Source: Halomonas sp. DQ26W (lineage in GTDB: Bacteria; Pseudomonadota; Gammaproteobacteria; Pseudomonadales; Halomonadaceae). From it: 64,000 nucleotides of DNA. A program made the translations under genes and the position numbers. The notes under the pieces were generated by a model. The model was not told the origin of the DNA, ran no database searches, and saw nothing but the letters and a program-made list of their open reading frames with translations. This document shows positions 20,255-28,204 of the stretch, one piece after another. The stretch spans positions 36,528-100,527 of the forward strand of contig NZ_QPKI01000012.1 of the NCBI RefSeq assembly GCF_003339685.1. The letters run 5' to 3'. Each line of letters opens with the position of its first letter. Position 1 is the stretch's first letter.

Positions 20255-21190
20255 ATGATCACGGCTTATATCACGCACCCCGATTGTCATCTTCACCATA
20301 TGGGGCCGGAGCACCCCGAGTGCCCCCTGCGACTCGAAGCCATTCGCGCACGCCTAGCCCTGTCAGGCCTGCTTCAACAGACCATGCAGTCAGACGCCCG
20401 TGAAGCCACCGAGGACGAACTGGCTCGGGTTCATCCGCTTCGCCACCTTCGGGCACTCGACAAGTGTGTGCCCGAAGCCGGTATTGTCACGCTGGACAGT
20501 GACACCATGATGAACCCCGACAGCCTGCAGGCCGCGCGCATGGCTGCCGGCGCGGTCATCCGCGGCGTGGAGCAGGTCTATCGTGGCCAGGCCGACAACG
20601 TCTTCTGTGCCGTGCGACCCCCGGGACATCACGCCGAGGCCACCGACGCAATGGGCTTCTGCTTCTACAACAACGTCGCCGTAGGAGCTGCCCATGCCCG
20701 GGCCAAGTACGGTGCCCGGCGCATCGCCATCCTCGACTTTGACGTTCATCAGTGCAACGGCACCATCGACATCTTCAAGGACGACCCCGACACCCTGATC
20801 TGCACCAGTTACCAGTACCCGTTCTACCCGTGGCGCTACCTGCGCAGCGAGTGGCAGAACGTGGTCAATACCCCCCTGGATGCCGGTACCGATAGCACCT
20901 CCTTCCGCCGACAGATCGAACACGACTGGCTCCCTGCACTGCACAACTTCAAGCCGGAGCTGGTGCTGGTATCCGCCGGTTTCGACGCCCACCGCGAGGA
21001 CCCAATGGCAGAGCTCTGCCTGGAAGACGAGGACTACCACTGGGTGACCCATATGGCCATGGAAATTGCCGCACTCTATGCCGACAACCGCCTTGTGTCG
21101 GTCCTGGAAGGGGGTTACGACCCGGCCTCGCTCGGGCGCAGCGCCGAGGCGCACGTGAAGGCACTGCTGGGGCTTCCCTTCGGCGACTGA
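20255..21190 (+). CDS. histone deacetylase-like amidohydrolase (HDAC/AcuC/APAH superfamily)
   Basis: 311 residues from the ATG at 20255 with GGAG eight bases upstream; a start seven codons earlier lacks a site. The zinc enzyme motifs are RPPGHHAE (His125-His126), GFCFYNNVAVGA, DFDVHQCNGT (Asp163, His165 as metal ligands) and GFDAHREDP for the third ligand. The usual HHGNGT is HQCNGT here. Family members remove acetyl groups from lysine, polyamines or acetoin-related amides. Its placement against a PatZ-type acetyltransferase makes lysine deacetylation the most attractive role, but the substrate is unproven. Confidence 0.9.
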   Translation: MITAYITHPDCHLHHMGPEHPECPLRLEAIRARLALSGLLQQTMQSDAREATEDELARVHPLRHLRALDKCVPEAGIVTLDSDTMMNPDSLQAARMAAGAVIRGVEQVYRGQADNVFCAVRPPGHHAEATDAMGFCFYNNVAVGAAHARAKYGARRIAILDFDVHQCNGTIDIFKDDPDTLICTSYQYPFYPWRYLRSEWQNVVNTPLDAGTDSTSFRRQIEHDWLPALHNFKPELVLVSAGFDAHREDPMAELCLEDEDYHWVTHMAMEIAALYADNRLVSVLEGGYDPASLGRSAEAHVKALLGLPFGD

Positions 21191-21285
21191 GGGGCGTTCA
21201 GTCCGGCAAGGAAGCGTATTGTCGCAATCCGATGCGCGGATGTCGTCATGGCAACGCGCTTCGCGCCATTTGTGGTACGCTTCAG

Positions 21286-21299
21286 GGAAATTTGTTTCC
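21286..21299. promoter_or_regulatory. inverted repeat before the XRE-cupin gene
   Basis: GGAAA-TTTG-TTTCC (21286-21299) lies 17 bp before the chosen start of the XRE-cupin regulator. Small regulators of this type often bind a palindrome at their own promoter. Proposed as an autoregulatory operator by position only. Confidence 0.35.
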
Positions 21300-21315
21300 T
21301 ATAGTGAACCTGCCA

Positions 21316-21948
21316 ATGCCCGCCCCCACCGATCAGCAGACCGCGCTGCGCATCGCATCCGGCCGCAAGCCCTTCGTGGAACCGCTGCGACTCGGCGAAC
21401 GTCTCAAGGAGCTTCGCCTGGCCAACCAGTGGACGCTGGAGGATGTCAGCCAGCGCACCGGGCTGGCCCGTTCGACCCTGTCCAAGATCGAAAACAATCA
21501 GATATCACCGACCTTCACCGCCGTACAGAAGCTGATCAACGGCCTAGGCATCGATCTGCCACAGCTGCTCACCCCGCCTCGCGCCCAGCCTCGCACCATG
21601 GGGCGTCGTGACCTGACACGTCAGGGTAAAGGCGAGCACCATCCCACACCTACCTACGAGCATGAACTGCTCAGCTGCGAGATGGCCCAGAAACGCATGA
21701 TCCCATTCAAGACCATCGTCCGGGCACGCAGCTTCGACGAGTTCAGCGAGTGGGTCCGTCATGACGGTGAAGAATTCCTGATGGTGCTGGAAGGCAATAT
21801 CTGTCTCTACACCGAGTTCTACGAACCGCTGCAGCTCTCCCAGGGCGACAGCATCTACTTCGATAGCGATATGGGGCATGCGCTGGTGTCACTTAGCGAG
21901 GCGGATGCCGCGGTGTTGTCGGTCTGTACCCCCGGAGATGCCACCTGA
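21316..21948 (+). CDS. XRE-family regulator with C-terminal cupin domain
   Basis: 210 residues from the ATG at 21316; a GTG at 21304 is an alternative and no ribosome site is strong. The helix-turn-helix occupies about residues 22-80 (LGERLKELRLANQWTLEDVSQRTGLARSTLSKIENNQISPTF). The cupin fold lies at about 115-205, ending in PLQLSQGDSIYFDSDMGHALVSL. Such regulators sense small molecules and often control amino-acid, polyamine or sulfur genes. The gene follows the deacetylase by 125 bp. The ligand is unknown. Confidence 0.85.
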   Translation: MPAPTDQQTALRIASGRKPFVEPLRLGERLKELRLANQWTLEDVSQRTGLARSTLSKIENNQISPTFTAVQKLINGLGIDLPQLLTPPRAQPRTMGRRDLTRQGKGEHHPTPTYEHELLSCEMAQKRMIPFKTIVRARSFDEFSEWVRHDGEEFLMVLEGNICLYTEFYEPLQLSQGDSIYFDSDMGHALVSLSEADAAVLSVCTPGDAT

Positions 21949-21950
21949 GC

Positions 21951-22796
21951 TCAGCTGCGCTGGCGGTCGCCCGGGCGCCTCGTGGGCATGGCATCAAGTT
22001 CGAGTCTAGACCCGGCATTGATCGCCTGGAAGTGGCGCCCTTTGGCGCGGGCGATCAGCATCACGCCGAAGCGCTCGGCCAGTTCCAGCCCCTTCTGGGT
22101 GACGCCGGAGCGTGATACCAGAACACTGATCCCCATCTGGGCGACCTTGAGCACCATCTCTGAGGTCAGTCTTCCAGTGGTATAGAAAATATCGCCGCCC
22201 AAGGTTTCGCTGGTTTCCAGCCATTGGCGCCCGGCCAGCGTATCCACCGCGTTATGCCGTCCGACGTCCTCGACGAAGTCCAGCACGTCGGCCTGCCGGC
22301 AGAGTGCACAGCCATGGACCGCCCCCGCGCTGCGATAGGTCTCGTTGTAGTCGCCCAACCGTTCGAGCAGCGTATAGAGTACCGATTGCGACAATTGCGT
22401 ATCGGGCAACTTCTTAAGCGAGGTCGAATCCAGCAGCCGGCCGAACACCGTGCCCTGGCCACAGCCGGTGGTCACGGTGCGCTGCCCCAGCCGGGCCTCC
22501 ATGTCGTCCGGCAACCGCCGGGTCACCACGGCGGCTGCCTCCACCTCCCAATCGACCTGTACCACCTCGAGATCCTCGGCGCTCTGGAGTAGCCCCTGGT
22601 TGCGCAGATACCCCACCACCAACGCCTCCGGGTCGGCACCCAGCGTCATCAGGGTGACGATTTCACGCTTGTTGAGATAAAGGGTCAGGGAGCGCTCGGC
22701 CGCAATGGCTTGCCGTTTGTACTCGCCGAACTCATTGAGCACATCGACTTCCAACGTAGTGGGCAGGCGTGCCTGGCTAAGATTGGTGAGGGTCAT
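21951..22796 (-). CDS. fdhD: formate dehydrogenase sulfurtransferase FdhD
   Basis: 281 residues. FdhD moves sulfur from IscS to the molybdenum cofactor of formate dehydrogenases. The reactive cysteine loop is HGCALCRQADVLDFVEDVGRHNAVD, with both cysteines of the CxxC. GGDIFYTTGRLTSEMVLKVAQMGI is another family signature. No formate dehydrogenase gene is in the window. It is convergent with the XRE-cupin gene with 2 bp between them, and diverges from DUF1244-moaB, also a molybdenum cofactor gene. Confidence 0.95.
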   Translation of the reverse strand: MTLTNLSQARLPTTLEVDVLNEFGEYKRQAIAAERSLTLYLNKREIVTLMTLGADPEALVVGYLRNQGLLQSAEDLEVVQVDWEVEAAAVVTRRLPDDMEARLGQRTVTTGCGQGTVFGRLLDSTSLKKLPDTQLSQSVLYTLLERLGDYNETYRSAGAVHGCALCRQADVLDFVEDVGRHNAVDTLAGRQWLETSETLGGDIFYTTGRLTSEMVLKVAQMGISVLVSRSGVTQKGLELAERFGVMLIARAKGRHFQAINAGSRLELDAMPTRRPGDRQRS

Positions 22797-22988
22797 CTCT
22801 TTTCAACCTTGTTCCACTTCTCTGTGTATTACGCGGGAAATGGCATGATCGCATCCCTGGCAGGGACTGTCTGTAGCAGCGAACCGATACCCGGGCAGTC
22901 ATGTCAGTCCGCCCATGCCGCCCACTTTTGTTATCCTTGACTGCATTCATGATCACTCCAGCTCAGTCCGCTTGCAGGGAGATACACC

Positions 22989-23312
22989 ATGCAGCACCTC
23001 GATGAGGCCACTCGTACCGAACTTGAAGCCACTGCCTTTCGACGCTTGCTCAAGCACCTCGTCGAGCACAAGGAAGTGCAGAACATCGACCTGATGATTC
23101 TGGCCGATTTCTGCCGCAACTGCCTCTCCAAGTGGCTGGTGTCGGCGGCCGAGGAGCGGGGCGCCGAACTCGACTACGAAACGGCCCGGAAGTATGTCTA
23201 CGGTATGCCTTACGATGAATGGAAAGCCAACTACCAGCAGAAGGCTTCGCCGGGACAGATGGCAACGTTCGAGGCCCAACAAACCCGTAAACGGGAGCAA
23301 CAAGGTTCATGA
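22989..23312 (+). CDS. DUF1244 protein
   Basis: 107 residues, helical and soluble. The block AFRRLLKHLVEHKEVQNIDLMILADFCRNCLSKWL followed by YEEARKYVYGMPYDEWK-type sequence (here YETARKYVYGMPYDEWK) is the family signature. GGGAG precedes the ATG. The last codons overlap moaB (ATGA). Two cysteines at CRNC are candidates for metal or redox function; the role is unknown. Confidence 0.88.
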   Translation: MQHLDEATRTELEATAFRRLLKHLVEHKEVQNIDLMILADFCRNCLSKWLVSAAEERGAELDYETARKYVYGMPYDEWKANYQQKASPGQMATFEAQQTRKREQQGS

Positions 23313-23830
23313 GCGAATCAATGATACCTCTGACGATAGCGGTGCTGACCATTTCCGATACCCGGGACCTGAATAGTGACCGAAGCGGAGCCCTGCTGGC
23401 CGAGCGCCTGAAACTTGCCGGACACCGTCTTGCCGATCGTCGGATCGTGATCGATGACATCTACCGTATCCGTGCCGTCGTCTCCGAGTGGATTGCCGAC
23501 CCGGACATTCAGGTCATCCTGACCACCGGTGGCACCGGATTCACAGGGCGCGACTCGACGCCTGAAGCCGTATCGGTGCTGCTGGACAAGCGCATTGAAG
23601 GGTTTGGCGAACAATTCCGCCAGCTTTCCTCCCTGGAAATCGGTAGCTCCACGATCCAGAGTCGCTGCCTGGGTGGTCTGGCCAATGCCACTGTGGTCTT
23701 CTGCCTGCCCGGCTCCAGCGGCGCTTGTCGCACCGCGTGGGATGGCCTGCTGGCAGAGCAGCTCGACAGCCGACACAAGCCTTGCAACTTCGCGAACCTG
23801 GTCATACCCGGCCGAGGCCAGCATGGCTGA
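23309..23830 (+). CDS. moaB: molybdenum cofactor biosynthesis protein MoaB
   Basis: 173 residues. It belongs to the MoaB/Mog family that adenylylates molybdopterin. The signature [17 protein letters not shown] lies near residue 70, and [21 protein letters not shown] near the C terminus. The start overlaps the DUF1244 stop, so the pair is translationally coupled. Together with fdhD it marks a molybdoenzyme-supporting region. Confidence 0.95.
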   Translation: MSESMIPLTIAVLTISDTRDLNSDRSGALLAERLKLAGHRLADRRIVIDDIYRIRAVVSEWIADPDIQVILTTGGTGFTGRDSTPEAVSVLLDKRIEGFGEQFRQLSSLEIGSSTIQSRCLGGLANATVVFCLPGSSGACRTAWDGLLAEQLDSRHKPCNFANLVIPGRGQHG

Positions 23831-23954
23831 GCTGCAGCCCGCTGCTCGACGATGTCTTTCCACTACCGCAAGAGGGAGTGAGCTGAGCACATGCCGCGGG
23901 GCGGCTGCCAGGTCAAAGCGGCCGGGTGGCTCAGGGGCGATTGAACGACCGCCT

Positions 23955-24527
23955 CTAGCAGGTATCGGCTATCTCGAGCTCGGCGTTCACGGCGGGCCAG
24001 AGGTGCTGAAAGTCCTTCTCCAGGGCGGCATAATCCGCCGCCAGCCACGGCACCAGCTCCGCCAAACGGTTCGGCCCCGATAGCCGCTGGCCGATACCGC
24101 GCACCGCCCGGCAGGTAAATTCGAAGTCGGCATAGCGATGCAGCCAGTCCTGCTCCACCAGCACCGGCATCATTAGCGCCAGGCGCGCGGGGGCAGGACG
24201 CTGCTGCAGCAAGCGATAACAGCGCAGTACCAGCCGGGACTCGATCACGTCGAGTTGCAGTTGGCGCGCTACAAAGTGATCCCAGATCAGGTCGAGTGCG
24301 ATACCTGTATAGCGTCGAAGCGTCTGCGGCGCCCGGCCCCGTGCCAAATGAATGACAGGGTGGCCATCGACGAAAGCATCGACCCGGCGATGGTGCCGGA
24401 TGCCGCTGGCGACCTCGTGGTGCCACACCGCCAGGTCGCTGCCCTTGACCCCATCGGCAATCAGGTTGCCGTAGAGAAATTCGTCACTGCCACCCCGAGC
24501 CAGCCAGGCATGGGCCAGAAAGTTCAT
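23955..24527 (-). CDS. acpH: ACP phosphodiesterase (AcpH-like)
   Basis: 190 residues. AcpH removes the phosphopantetheine arm from acyl carrier protein. The N terminus MNFLAHAWLARG and the metal-site region GNLIADGVKGSDLAVWHHEVASGIRHHRRVDAFVDGHP are typical. YTGIALDLIWDHFVARQ supplies further conserved His/Asp residues. AAGGAGG precedes the ATG. It begins 31 bp after the tusE stop on the same strand and may be co-transcribed with the tus genes. Confidence 0.9.
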   Translation of the reverse strand: MNFLAHAWLARGGSDEFLYGNLIADGVKGSDLAVWHHEVASGIRHHRRVDAFVDGHPVIHLARGRAPQTLRRYTGIALDLIWDHFVARQLQLDVIESRLVLRCYRLLQQRPAPARLALMMPVLVEQDWLHRYADFEFTCRAVRGIGQRLSGPNRLAELVPWLAADYAALEKDFQHLWPAVNAELEIADTC

Positions 24528-24557
24528 GCAGCCTCCTTCATCGAGCGCAGCCTTTCA

Positions 24558-24911
24558 TTAGAGGCAATTCGCAGGCTTCGGTAGTCCTGCCAGTCGTGCT
24601 GCCACCTTGGCAGGGCTTTCCGGGAAGAGGCGCATAAGATGAAGCGAACGCCCCTTCTCGCTGCCCAGCGACTGCCCTACGGCCTTGACCAGGGGGCGCA
24701 TGGCCGGCGAGGCCTCGTAGCGGGCATAGAAGTCGCGCAATACCATGAGGACCTCCCAGTGCTCGTCGGTCAGCTCACGCCCCTCCTCTACTGCCATGGC
24801 GCTGGCAACGGCCGGTGTCCAGTCATCGAGCTCGACCAGATAGCCCTCCGGATCGAGGGCAATGCGATGCCCGCCCACCCACAGATAGCGATCGACTCCC
24901 GTAGAGGGCAT
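24558..24911 (-). CDS. tusE: sulfur relay protein TusE (DsrC family)
   Basis: 117 residues from the ATG at 24911, which overlaps the tusB stop (TGATG); a TTG nine bases upstream is an alternative. The active cysteine is the penultimate residue, Cys116 in KPANCL, as in E. coli TusE and DsrC. DEHWEVLMVLRDFYARYE and a helical C-terminal arm fit the fold. TusE accepts persulfide from TusBCD and delivers it to MnmA for 2-thiouridine in tRNA wobble positions. Confidence 0.93.
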   Translation of the reverse strand: MPSTGVDRYLWVGGHRIALDPEGYLVELDDWTPAVASAMAVEEGRELTDEHWEVLMVLRDFYARYEASPAMRPLVKAVGQSLGSEKGRSLHLMRLFPESPAKVAARLAGLPKPANCL

Positions 24912-25201
24912 CAGAACCAACTCACTGTCTTGTCGGCTTCTTCGGTAAGTGCCACGAAGCCATCGACATCCACTACCTGTACACTGGCATCGCAGTGGCC
25001 ATCCAGCCCATGGGCAACCAGGTCCTCACGCAAGGCAAACAGCCGGCCGCTGATGACTTCAAAATGACGTGCCTGAGACACAAGCGCACCCTGGACGCCA
25101 TCCTCGACCAGGAGCAGCCGATCTTCCGGCCCCATACTGGCCAGTGCCTCACGGTAGACCAGACTCGAGCTGGGGGAGCGATTGAGAATGTGCAGGATCA
25201 T
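24911..25201 (-). CDS. tusB: sulfur relay protein TusB (DsrH family)
   Basis: 96 residues. MILHILNRSPSSSLVYREAL and the ending ADKTVSWF match TusB/DsrH. It forms the hexameric TusBCD complex with its neighbours. No catalytic cysteine is expected in this subunit. The stop overlaps tusE by one base; the start lies 37 bp after the tusC stop. Confidence 0.9.
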   Translation of the reverse strand: MILHILNRSPSSSLVYREALASMGPEDRLLLVEDGVQGALVSQARHFEVISGRLFALREDLVAHGLDGHCDASVQVVDVDGFVALTEEADKTVSWF

Positions 25202-25238
25202 GATCGACCTCGCGATTATCGTCGTGTCACCGATGGCG

Positions 25239-25616
25239 TCAAAATGTCAGTACCAGCCGGTGCCCGGCTATCAGCGCCGCTATCGATGGCGGCTCGAGGG
25301 GGATTGCCGGCAGCTGGAGCGAATCGGTAGACAAGCCCAGGCGGGCGAGTGACGTCGCGTCCAGGAACAGCGACTCGATATCGTACATGGCCAGCATGTC
25401 CAGCGTGGCGGAAGTGCCCTTCTGCCCCAGTGGCCCCTGTCCCTGCCCCTTCAGCAGGGCAAGCACCCCATCGCCCTGGAACAGCAGGCTGACCGCCTGG
25501 CCGAAGGCCGCCGCCACCAAGGCGGCATCGAGTCCTTCACGCAGCCAGCTGCTGCCGTGAGGCGGGTGTCGCAGGATGACCAGCACGTCTCCATCCGGGA
25601 CGTTCGCTGCTTGCAT
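25239..25616 (-). CDS. tusC: sulfur relay protein TusC (DsrF family)
   Basis: 125 residues from the ATG at 25616, which has a strong GAGGAGG site; an upstream in-frame start at 25637 has none. VLVILRHPPHGSSWLREGLDAALVAAAFGQAVSLLFQGDGVLAL is the DsrE-fold core found in TusC. IESLFLDATSLARLGL follows. It is the structural partner of TusB and TusD. Confidence 0.9.
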   Translation of the reverse strand: MQAANVPDGDVLVILRHPPHGSSWLREGLDAALVAAAFGQAVSLLFQGDGVLALLKGQGQGPLGQKGTSATLDMLAMYDIESLFLDATSLARLGLSTDSLQLPAIPLEPPSIAALIAGHRLVLTF

Positions 25617-25626
25617 CGATTCCTCC

Positions 25627-26019
25627 TCAGGGGGCAAAGGTTACCAGGCGGTCGACGCCCAATCCCAGGTCGATCAGTTGGCCCAGACCCGTCAGTTCGA
25701 AAGGGGGCTCGACGCTATGGCCCGACTTGCCGTGACGGGTGGCTTCGCGCTCATCGAGCAACCCCCGCCGCAGGGCAGCGGCGATGCAGACTTGAAGCTG
25801 AGTACCGTGCTCCTCGTTCAGACTCACCCAGGCATCCACCAGATGGGGCTCATCCTGAGGCGGCGCCGCAAGCCTTGCGGCGTTATAGACACCATCATGA
25901 TAGAAGAATACGCACTCCAGGCGATGCCCGCGAGCCAGTAGGGCCCCGGCAAAGCGCAATGCGGAATGTGACGCCTGGCTGCTGTAGGGTGCGCCCTGAA
26001 CGAGTAATGCGTAGCGCAT
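25627..26019 (-). CDS. tusD: sulfur relay protein TusD (DsrE family)
   Basis: 130 residues. Cys78 (QLQVCIAAALRRG) aligns by position with the essential Cys78 of E. coli TusD that carries the persulfide. The N terminus MRYALLVQGAPYSSQASHSALRFA is typical. The order tusD-tusC-tusB-tusE is the common one. No tusA is present in the window. BI-1/YccA-type gene lies immediately upstream on the same strand, across a hairpin. Confidence 0.94.
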   Translation of the reverse strand: MRYALLVQGAPYSSQASHSALRFAGALLARGHRLECVFFYHDGVYNAARLAAPPQDEPHLVDAWVSLNEEHGTQLQVCIAAALRRGLLDEREATRHGKSGHSVEPPFELTGLGQLIDLGLGVDRLVTFAP

Positions 26020-26047
26020 TTTGGACGGCTCCTGCCCTATCTAACGA

Positions 26048-26073
26048 GCAGGCCCCGCCTGAGCGGGGCCTGC
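26048..26073. terminator. hairpin between the BI-1 gene and tusD
   Basis: GCAGGCCCCG (26048-26057) and its complement (26064-26073) make a 10-bp GC-rich stem with the loop CCTGAG. It lies 23 bp after the stop of the BI-1 gene on the minus strand. No T-run follows on either strand. It probably separates the BI-1 transcript from the tus operon. Confidence 0.65.
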
Positions 26074-26096
26074 GGATTACCCTGTCAAAGCTGAAG

Positions 26097-26765
26097 TCAG
26101 TCGTTGCTCATGATACCAAGCAGCATAAGCAGGCTGACGAAGAGGTTGTAGATCGAGACGTAGAGCGTGATGGTGGCGAGGATATAGTTGGTTTCCCCGG
26201 CACGGTGCACGATCTCGCTGGTCTGGTAGAGGATCGCCGCCGAGGCGAACAGCACGAAACCGGCCGATACCATCAGCATCAGGGTCGGGATCTGGAAGAT
26301 CAGACCCGCCACCATGGCCAGGATCAGTACGATTGCACCCGCCATCAGGAAATTGGCGAGGAAACTGAAATCCTTCTTGGTGATCAGCGCAACGGCCGAC
26401 AGACCAATGAAGGTCAGACCCGTCATGGCCAGTGCATTCATGATCAGCGCGGCGCCATTGGGCAGTGCCAGGTAGGCGCTGAGGATCGGACCAAGTGTGA
26501 AGCCCATGAAGCCGGTGAAGGCGAAGGTGGCCAATAGGCCGGCGGCTGAGTTCGCCGTCTTGTGCACCAGAAACATCAGGCCGTAGGCGCCGATGAAGAA
26601 AACCAGGATGTTCATCCGCTCGACGCCCATGGCCATGGCGGCTCCGGCAGTCACAGCGGAGAACAGCAGAGTCATGGCCAGCAGGCCGTAGGTGTTGCGC
26701 AGCACCTTGTTGGTACTGACTACCTGTGACGAATGCTGTGCCACATGCGTTTCGTTATAGGCCAT
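26097..26765 (-). CDS. Bax inhibitor-1/YccA family membrane protein
   Basis: 222 residues from the ATG at 26765 with GGGAG upstream; the longer upstream frame is not conserved. After a hydrophilic 20 residues there are seven hydrophobic helices, as in BI-1 proteins. The family segment GFMGFTLGPILSAYLALPNGAALI and the acidic C-terminal end IMSND are seen. E. coli YccA interacts with and inhibits the protease FtsH and is encoded next to tusE; here the homologue is upstream of tusD. Function in ion (calcium) leak is proposed for some members. Confidence 0.92.
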   Translation of the reverse strand: MAYNETHVAQHSSQVVSTNKVLRNTYGLLAMTLLFSAVTAGAAMAMGVERMNILVFFIGAYGLMFLVHKTANSAAGLLATFAFTGFMGFTLGPILSAYLALPNGAALIMNALAMTGLTFIGLSAVALITKKDFSFLANFLMAGAIVLILAMVAGLIFQIPTLMLMVSAGFVLFASAAILYQTSEIVHRAGETNYILATITLYVSIYNLFVSLLMLLGIMSND

Positions 26766-26886
26766 TGATCCAGAGCTCCCTGTAGTTGATCTGAGTGATC
26801 TTGGCAGTTGACAAAGAATGCCGTCGGTTGGTTCCCGACGCAACCCCTTAGTTCTGAAAGCCTCAACGCACCATCATCGCAGAATT

Positions 26887-27321
26887 TTAGCCGACAAGCA
26901 GCTGATTCGCGATCTTTCGGGTACTGGTGCAGATCGTTGCATCATCGCTCACCTCACCTGCATCCAACCAGTGGATTTCACTGGCATCGTTGCCGGCCAC
27001 TCCCGTTCCACCAAGCCAGCGGCATCGTACCACCACGATAACGTAATGGCTCAGCAGCCTGCCATCGGCGTCATGCTGCCAATCTTCAACTGCGGTTAAT
27101 ACATGGAGCGGTTCGGCCTCAATAGCGGTTTCCTCCCACAATTCTCGAGTCGCGGCAGCCATCAGTGATTCACCGGGTTTGATGCGGCCACCTGGCAGGG
27201 CAAGCATGCCGGCATTAGGTGAATACCTGCGCCGTACCAAAAGCACCCTTCCCACATGCAGCAACGCCGCGGATACCGCCACGCGCGGCGTAATGACTGC
27301 TCTTCTCCGTGGCATCGTCAT
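26887..27321 (-). CDS. Nudix hydrolase
   Basis: 144 residues from the ATG at 27321, five bases after GGAGG. The Nudix box reads GGRIKPGESLMAAATRELWEETAI: all acidic metal ligands (E and REXXEE) are present, but the final glycine of the consensus is alanine. VAVSAALLHVGRVLLVRRRYSPNAGMLALPGG gives the usual strand-loop before it. The substrate cannot be deduced; ADP-ribose or NADH-type pyrophosphatases look similar. It reads away from the tRNA-Ser gene. Confidence 0.85.
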   Translation of the reverse strand: MTMPRRRAVITPRVAVSAALLHVGRVLLVRRRYSPNAGMLALPGGRIKPGESLMAAATRELWEETAIEAEPLHVLTAVEDWQHDADGRLLSHYVIVVVRCRWLGGTGVAGNDASEIHWLDAGEVSDDATICTSTRKIANQLLVG

Positions 27322-27354
27322 GCCCGCCTCCTGAAGTCGATTCAATGGAACCCC

Positions 27355-27382
27355 TTGACCTCATGAGGATAACTGGTAATAT
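27355..27382 (+). promoter_or_regulatory. promoter of tRNA-Ser
   Basis: TTGACC (27355-27360) and TAATAT (27377-27382) are separated by 16 bp, upstream of the tRNA. The stretch between -10 and the expected start is CG-rich (CGCCCCC), the discriminator type found in stable-RNA promoters under stringent control. Confidence 0.7.
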
Positions 27383-27397
27383 TCGCCCCCGTGAGCC

Positions 27398-27487
27398 GGA
27401 GGGATGGCAGAGCGGTTGAATGCACCGGTCTTGAAAACCGGCGTAGGGTCAAACCTACCCAGGGTTCGAATCCCTGTCCCTCCGCCA
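27398..27487 (+). tRNA. tRNA-Ser(UGA)
   Basis: 90 nt including the encoded CCA. The acceptor arms GGAGGGA and TCCCTCC pair fully, followed by the discriminator G and CCA. The anticodon loop CTTGAAA gives TGA, reading UCA-type serine codons. The long variable arm (TAGGGTCAAACCTA) and the TTCGAAT T-loop are as expected for serine tRNA. It is a single-gene unit with its own promoter. Confidence 0.97.
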
Positions 27488-27654
27488 CTTTACCTTTCAA
27501 ATCAGCGCGTTATACACGTCGCTTCTTTCCCAGCAAGTCCTCCAAAACACTATCCGGTTTATCGGCGTGACGTAAACGTGAGTCGAGCCACAGCCTCGCG
27601 AGCGTGACCTCTCTGCCCAGGCGGCGGGTGTTGCCCCAAAGGTAGGAGCATACG

Positions 27655-28104
27655 ATGGACGTAACTCTAGAGAATATCACCCGTGAGAACTTCGAGGCCG
27701 TTATTGCGCTGGAGGTGGCTTCATCACAGCGTGACTATGTCGCTGACAACCTGTACTCCATTGCCGAATCGAGTTTCCATCCGACCTATCAGCCTCGTGC
27801 CATCTTTTACGACGGTAAAGTGGTCGGCTTTCTCATGTACGAATCTTTCCACCCCCACGACCGGCCGCCTGCCTACAATATCTTCCGTCTCATGGTCGAC
27901 CGACGCCAGCAGGGAAGAGGCATCGGGCACAGGGCCATGCAGTGTGTGCTGGACGAGATCAGGGCACAAGGCCCTTTCGAGAGGATCGCGATCTGCTATG
28001 TGCCCACCAACCAGGTCGCCCGGAACTTCTACGCCAGCCTTGGCTTTCAAGAGACGGGCCTGAGCGAGGAGACCGGCGAAGTCATCGCCGAGATACGGGG
28101 GTAA
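27655..28104 (+). CDS. GNAT family N-acetyltransferase
   Basis: 149 residues with GGAG eight bases before the ATG. Acetyl-CoA binding motif A is FRLMVDRRQQGRGIGHRAMQ near residue 85. VPTNQVARNFYASLGFQETG is motif B. The sequence resembles spermidine/polyamine or ribosomal-protein acetyltransferases of the BltD/PaiA sort, but the substrate cannot be fixed. It is expressed alone. Confidence 0.85.
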   Translation: MDVTLENITRENFEAVIALEVASSQRDYVADNLYSIAESSFHPTYQPRAIFYDGKVVGFLMYESFHPHDRPPAYNIFRLMVDRRQQGRGIGHRAMQCVLDEIRAQGPFERIAICYVPTNQVARNFYASLGFQETGLSEETGEVIAEIRG

Positions 28105-28159
28105 CAGAAACGCTTCTTCGGCAGCCCTTACCAAAGGTTGCGCAATGCGGCCGAACTAT

Positions 28160-28193
28160 GGCGGGCAAGGGATAGCGACACCGCTTGCCTGCC
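28160..28193. terminator. hairpin between GNAT gene and small membrane peptide gene
   Basis: GGCGGGCAAG (28160-28169) pairs with CTTGCCTGCC (28184-28193) through ten pairs including one G-U, with a 14-base loop. It lies between the ends of the GNAT gene (plus) and the 28-residue membrane peptide (minus), where a shared terminator is expected. No T-run follows. Confidence 0.5.
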
Positions 28194-28204
28194 GGGAATC
28201 CGCC

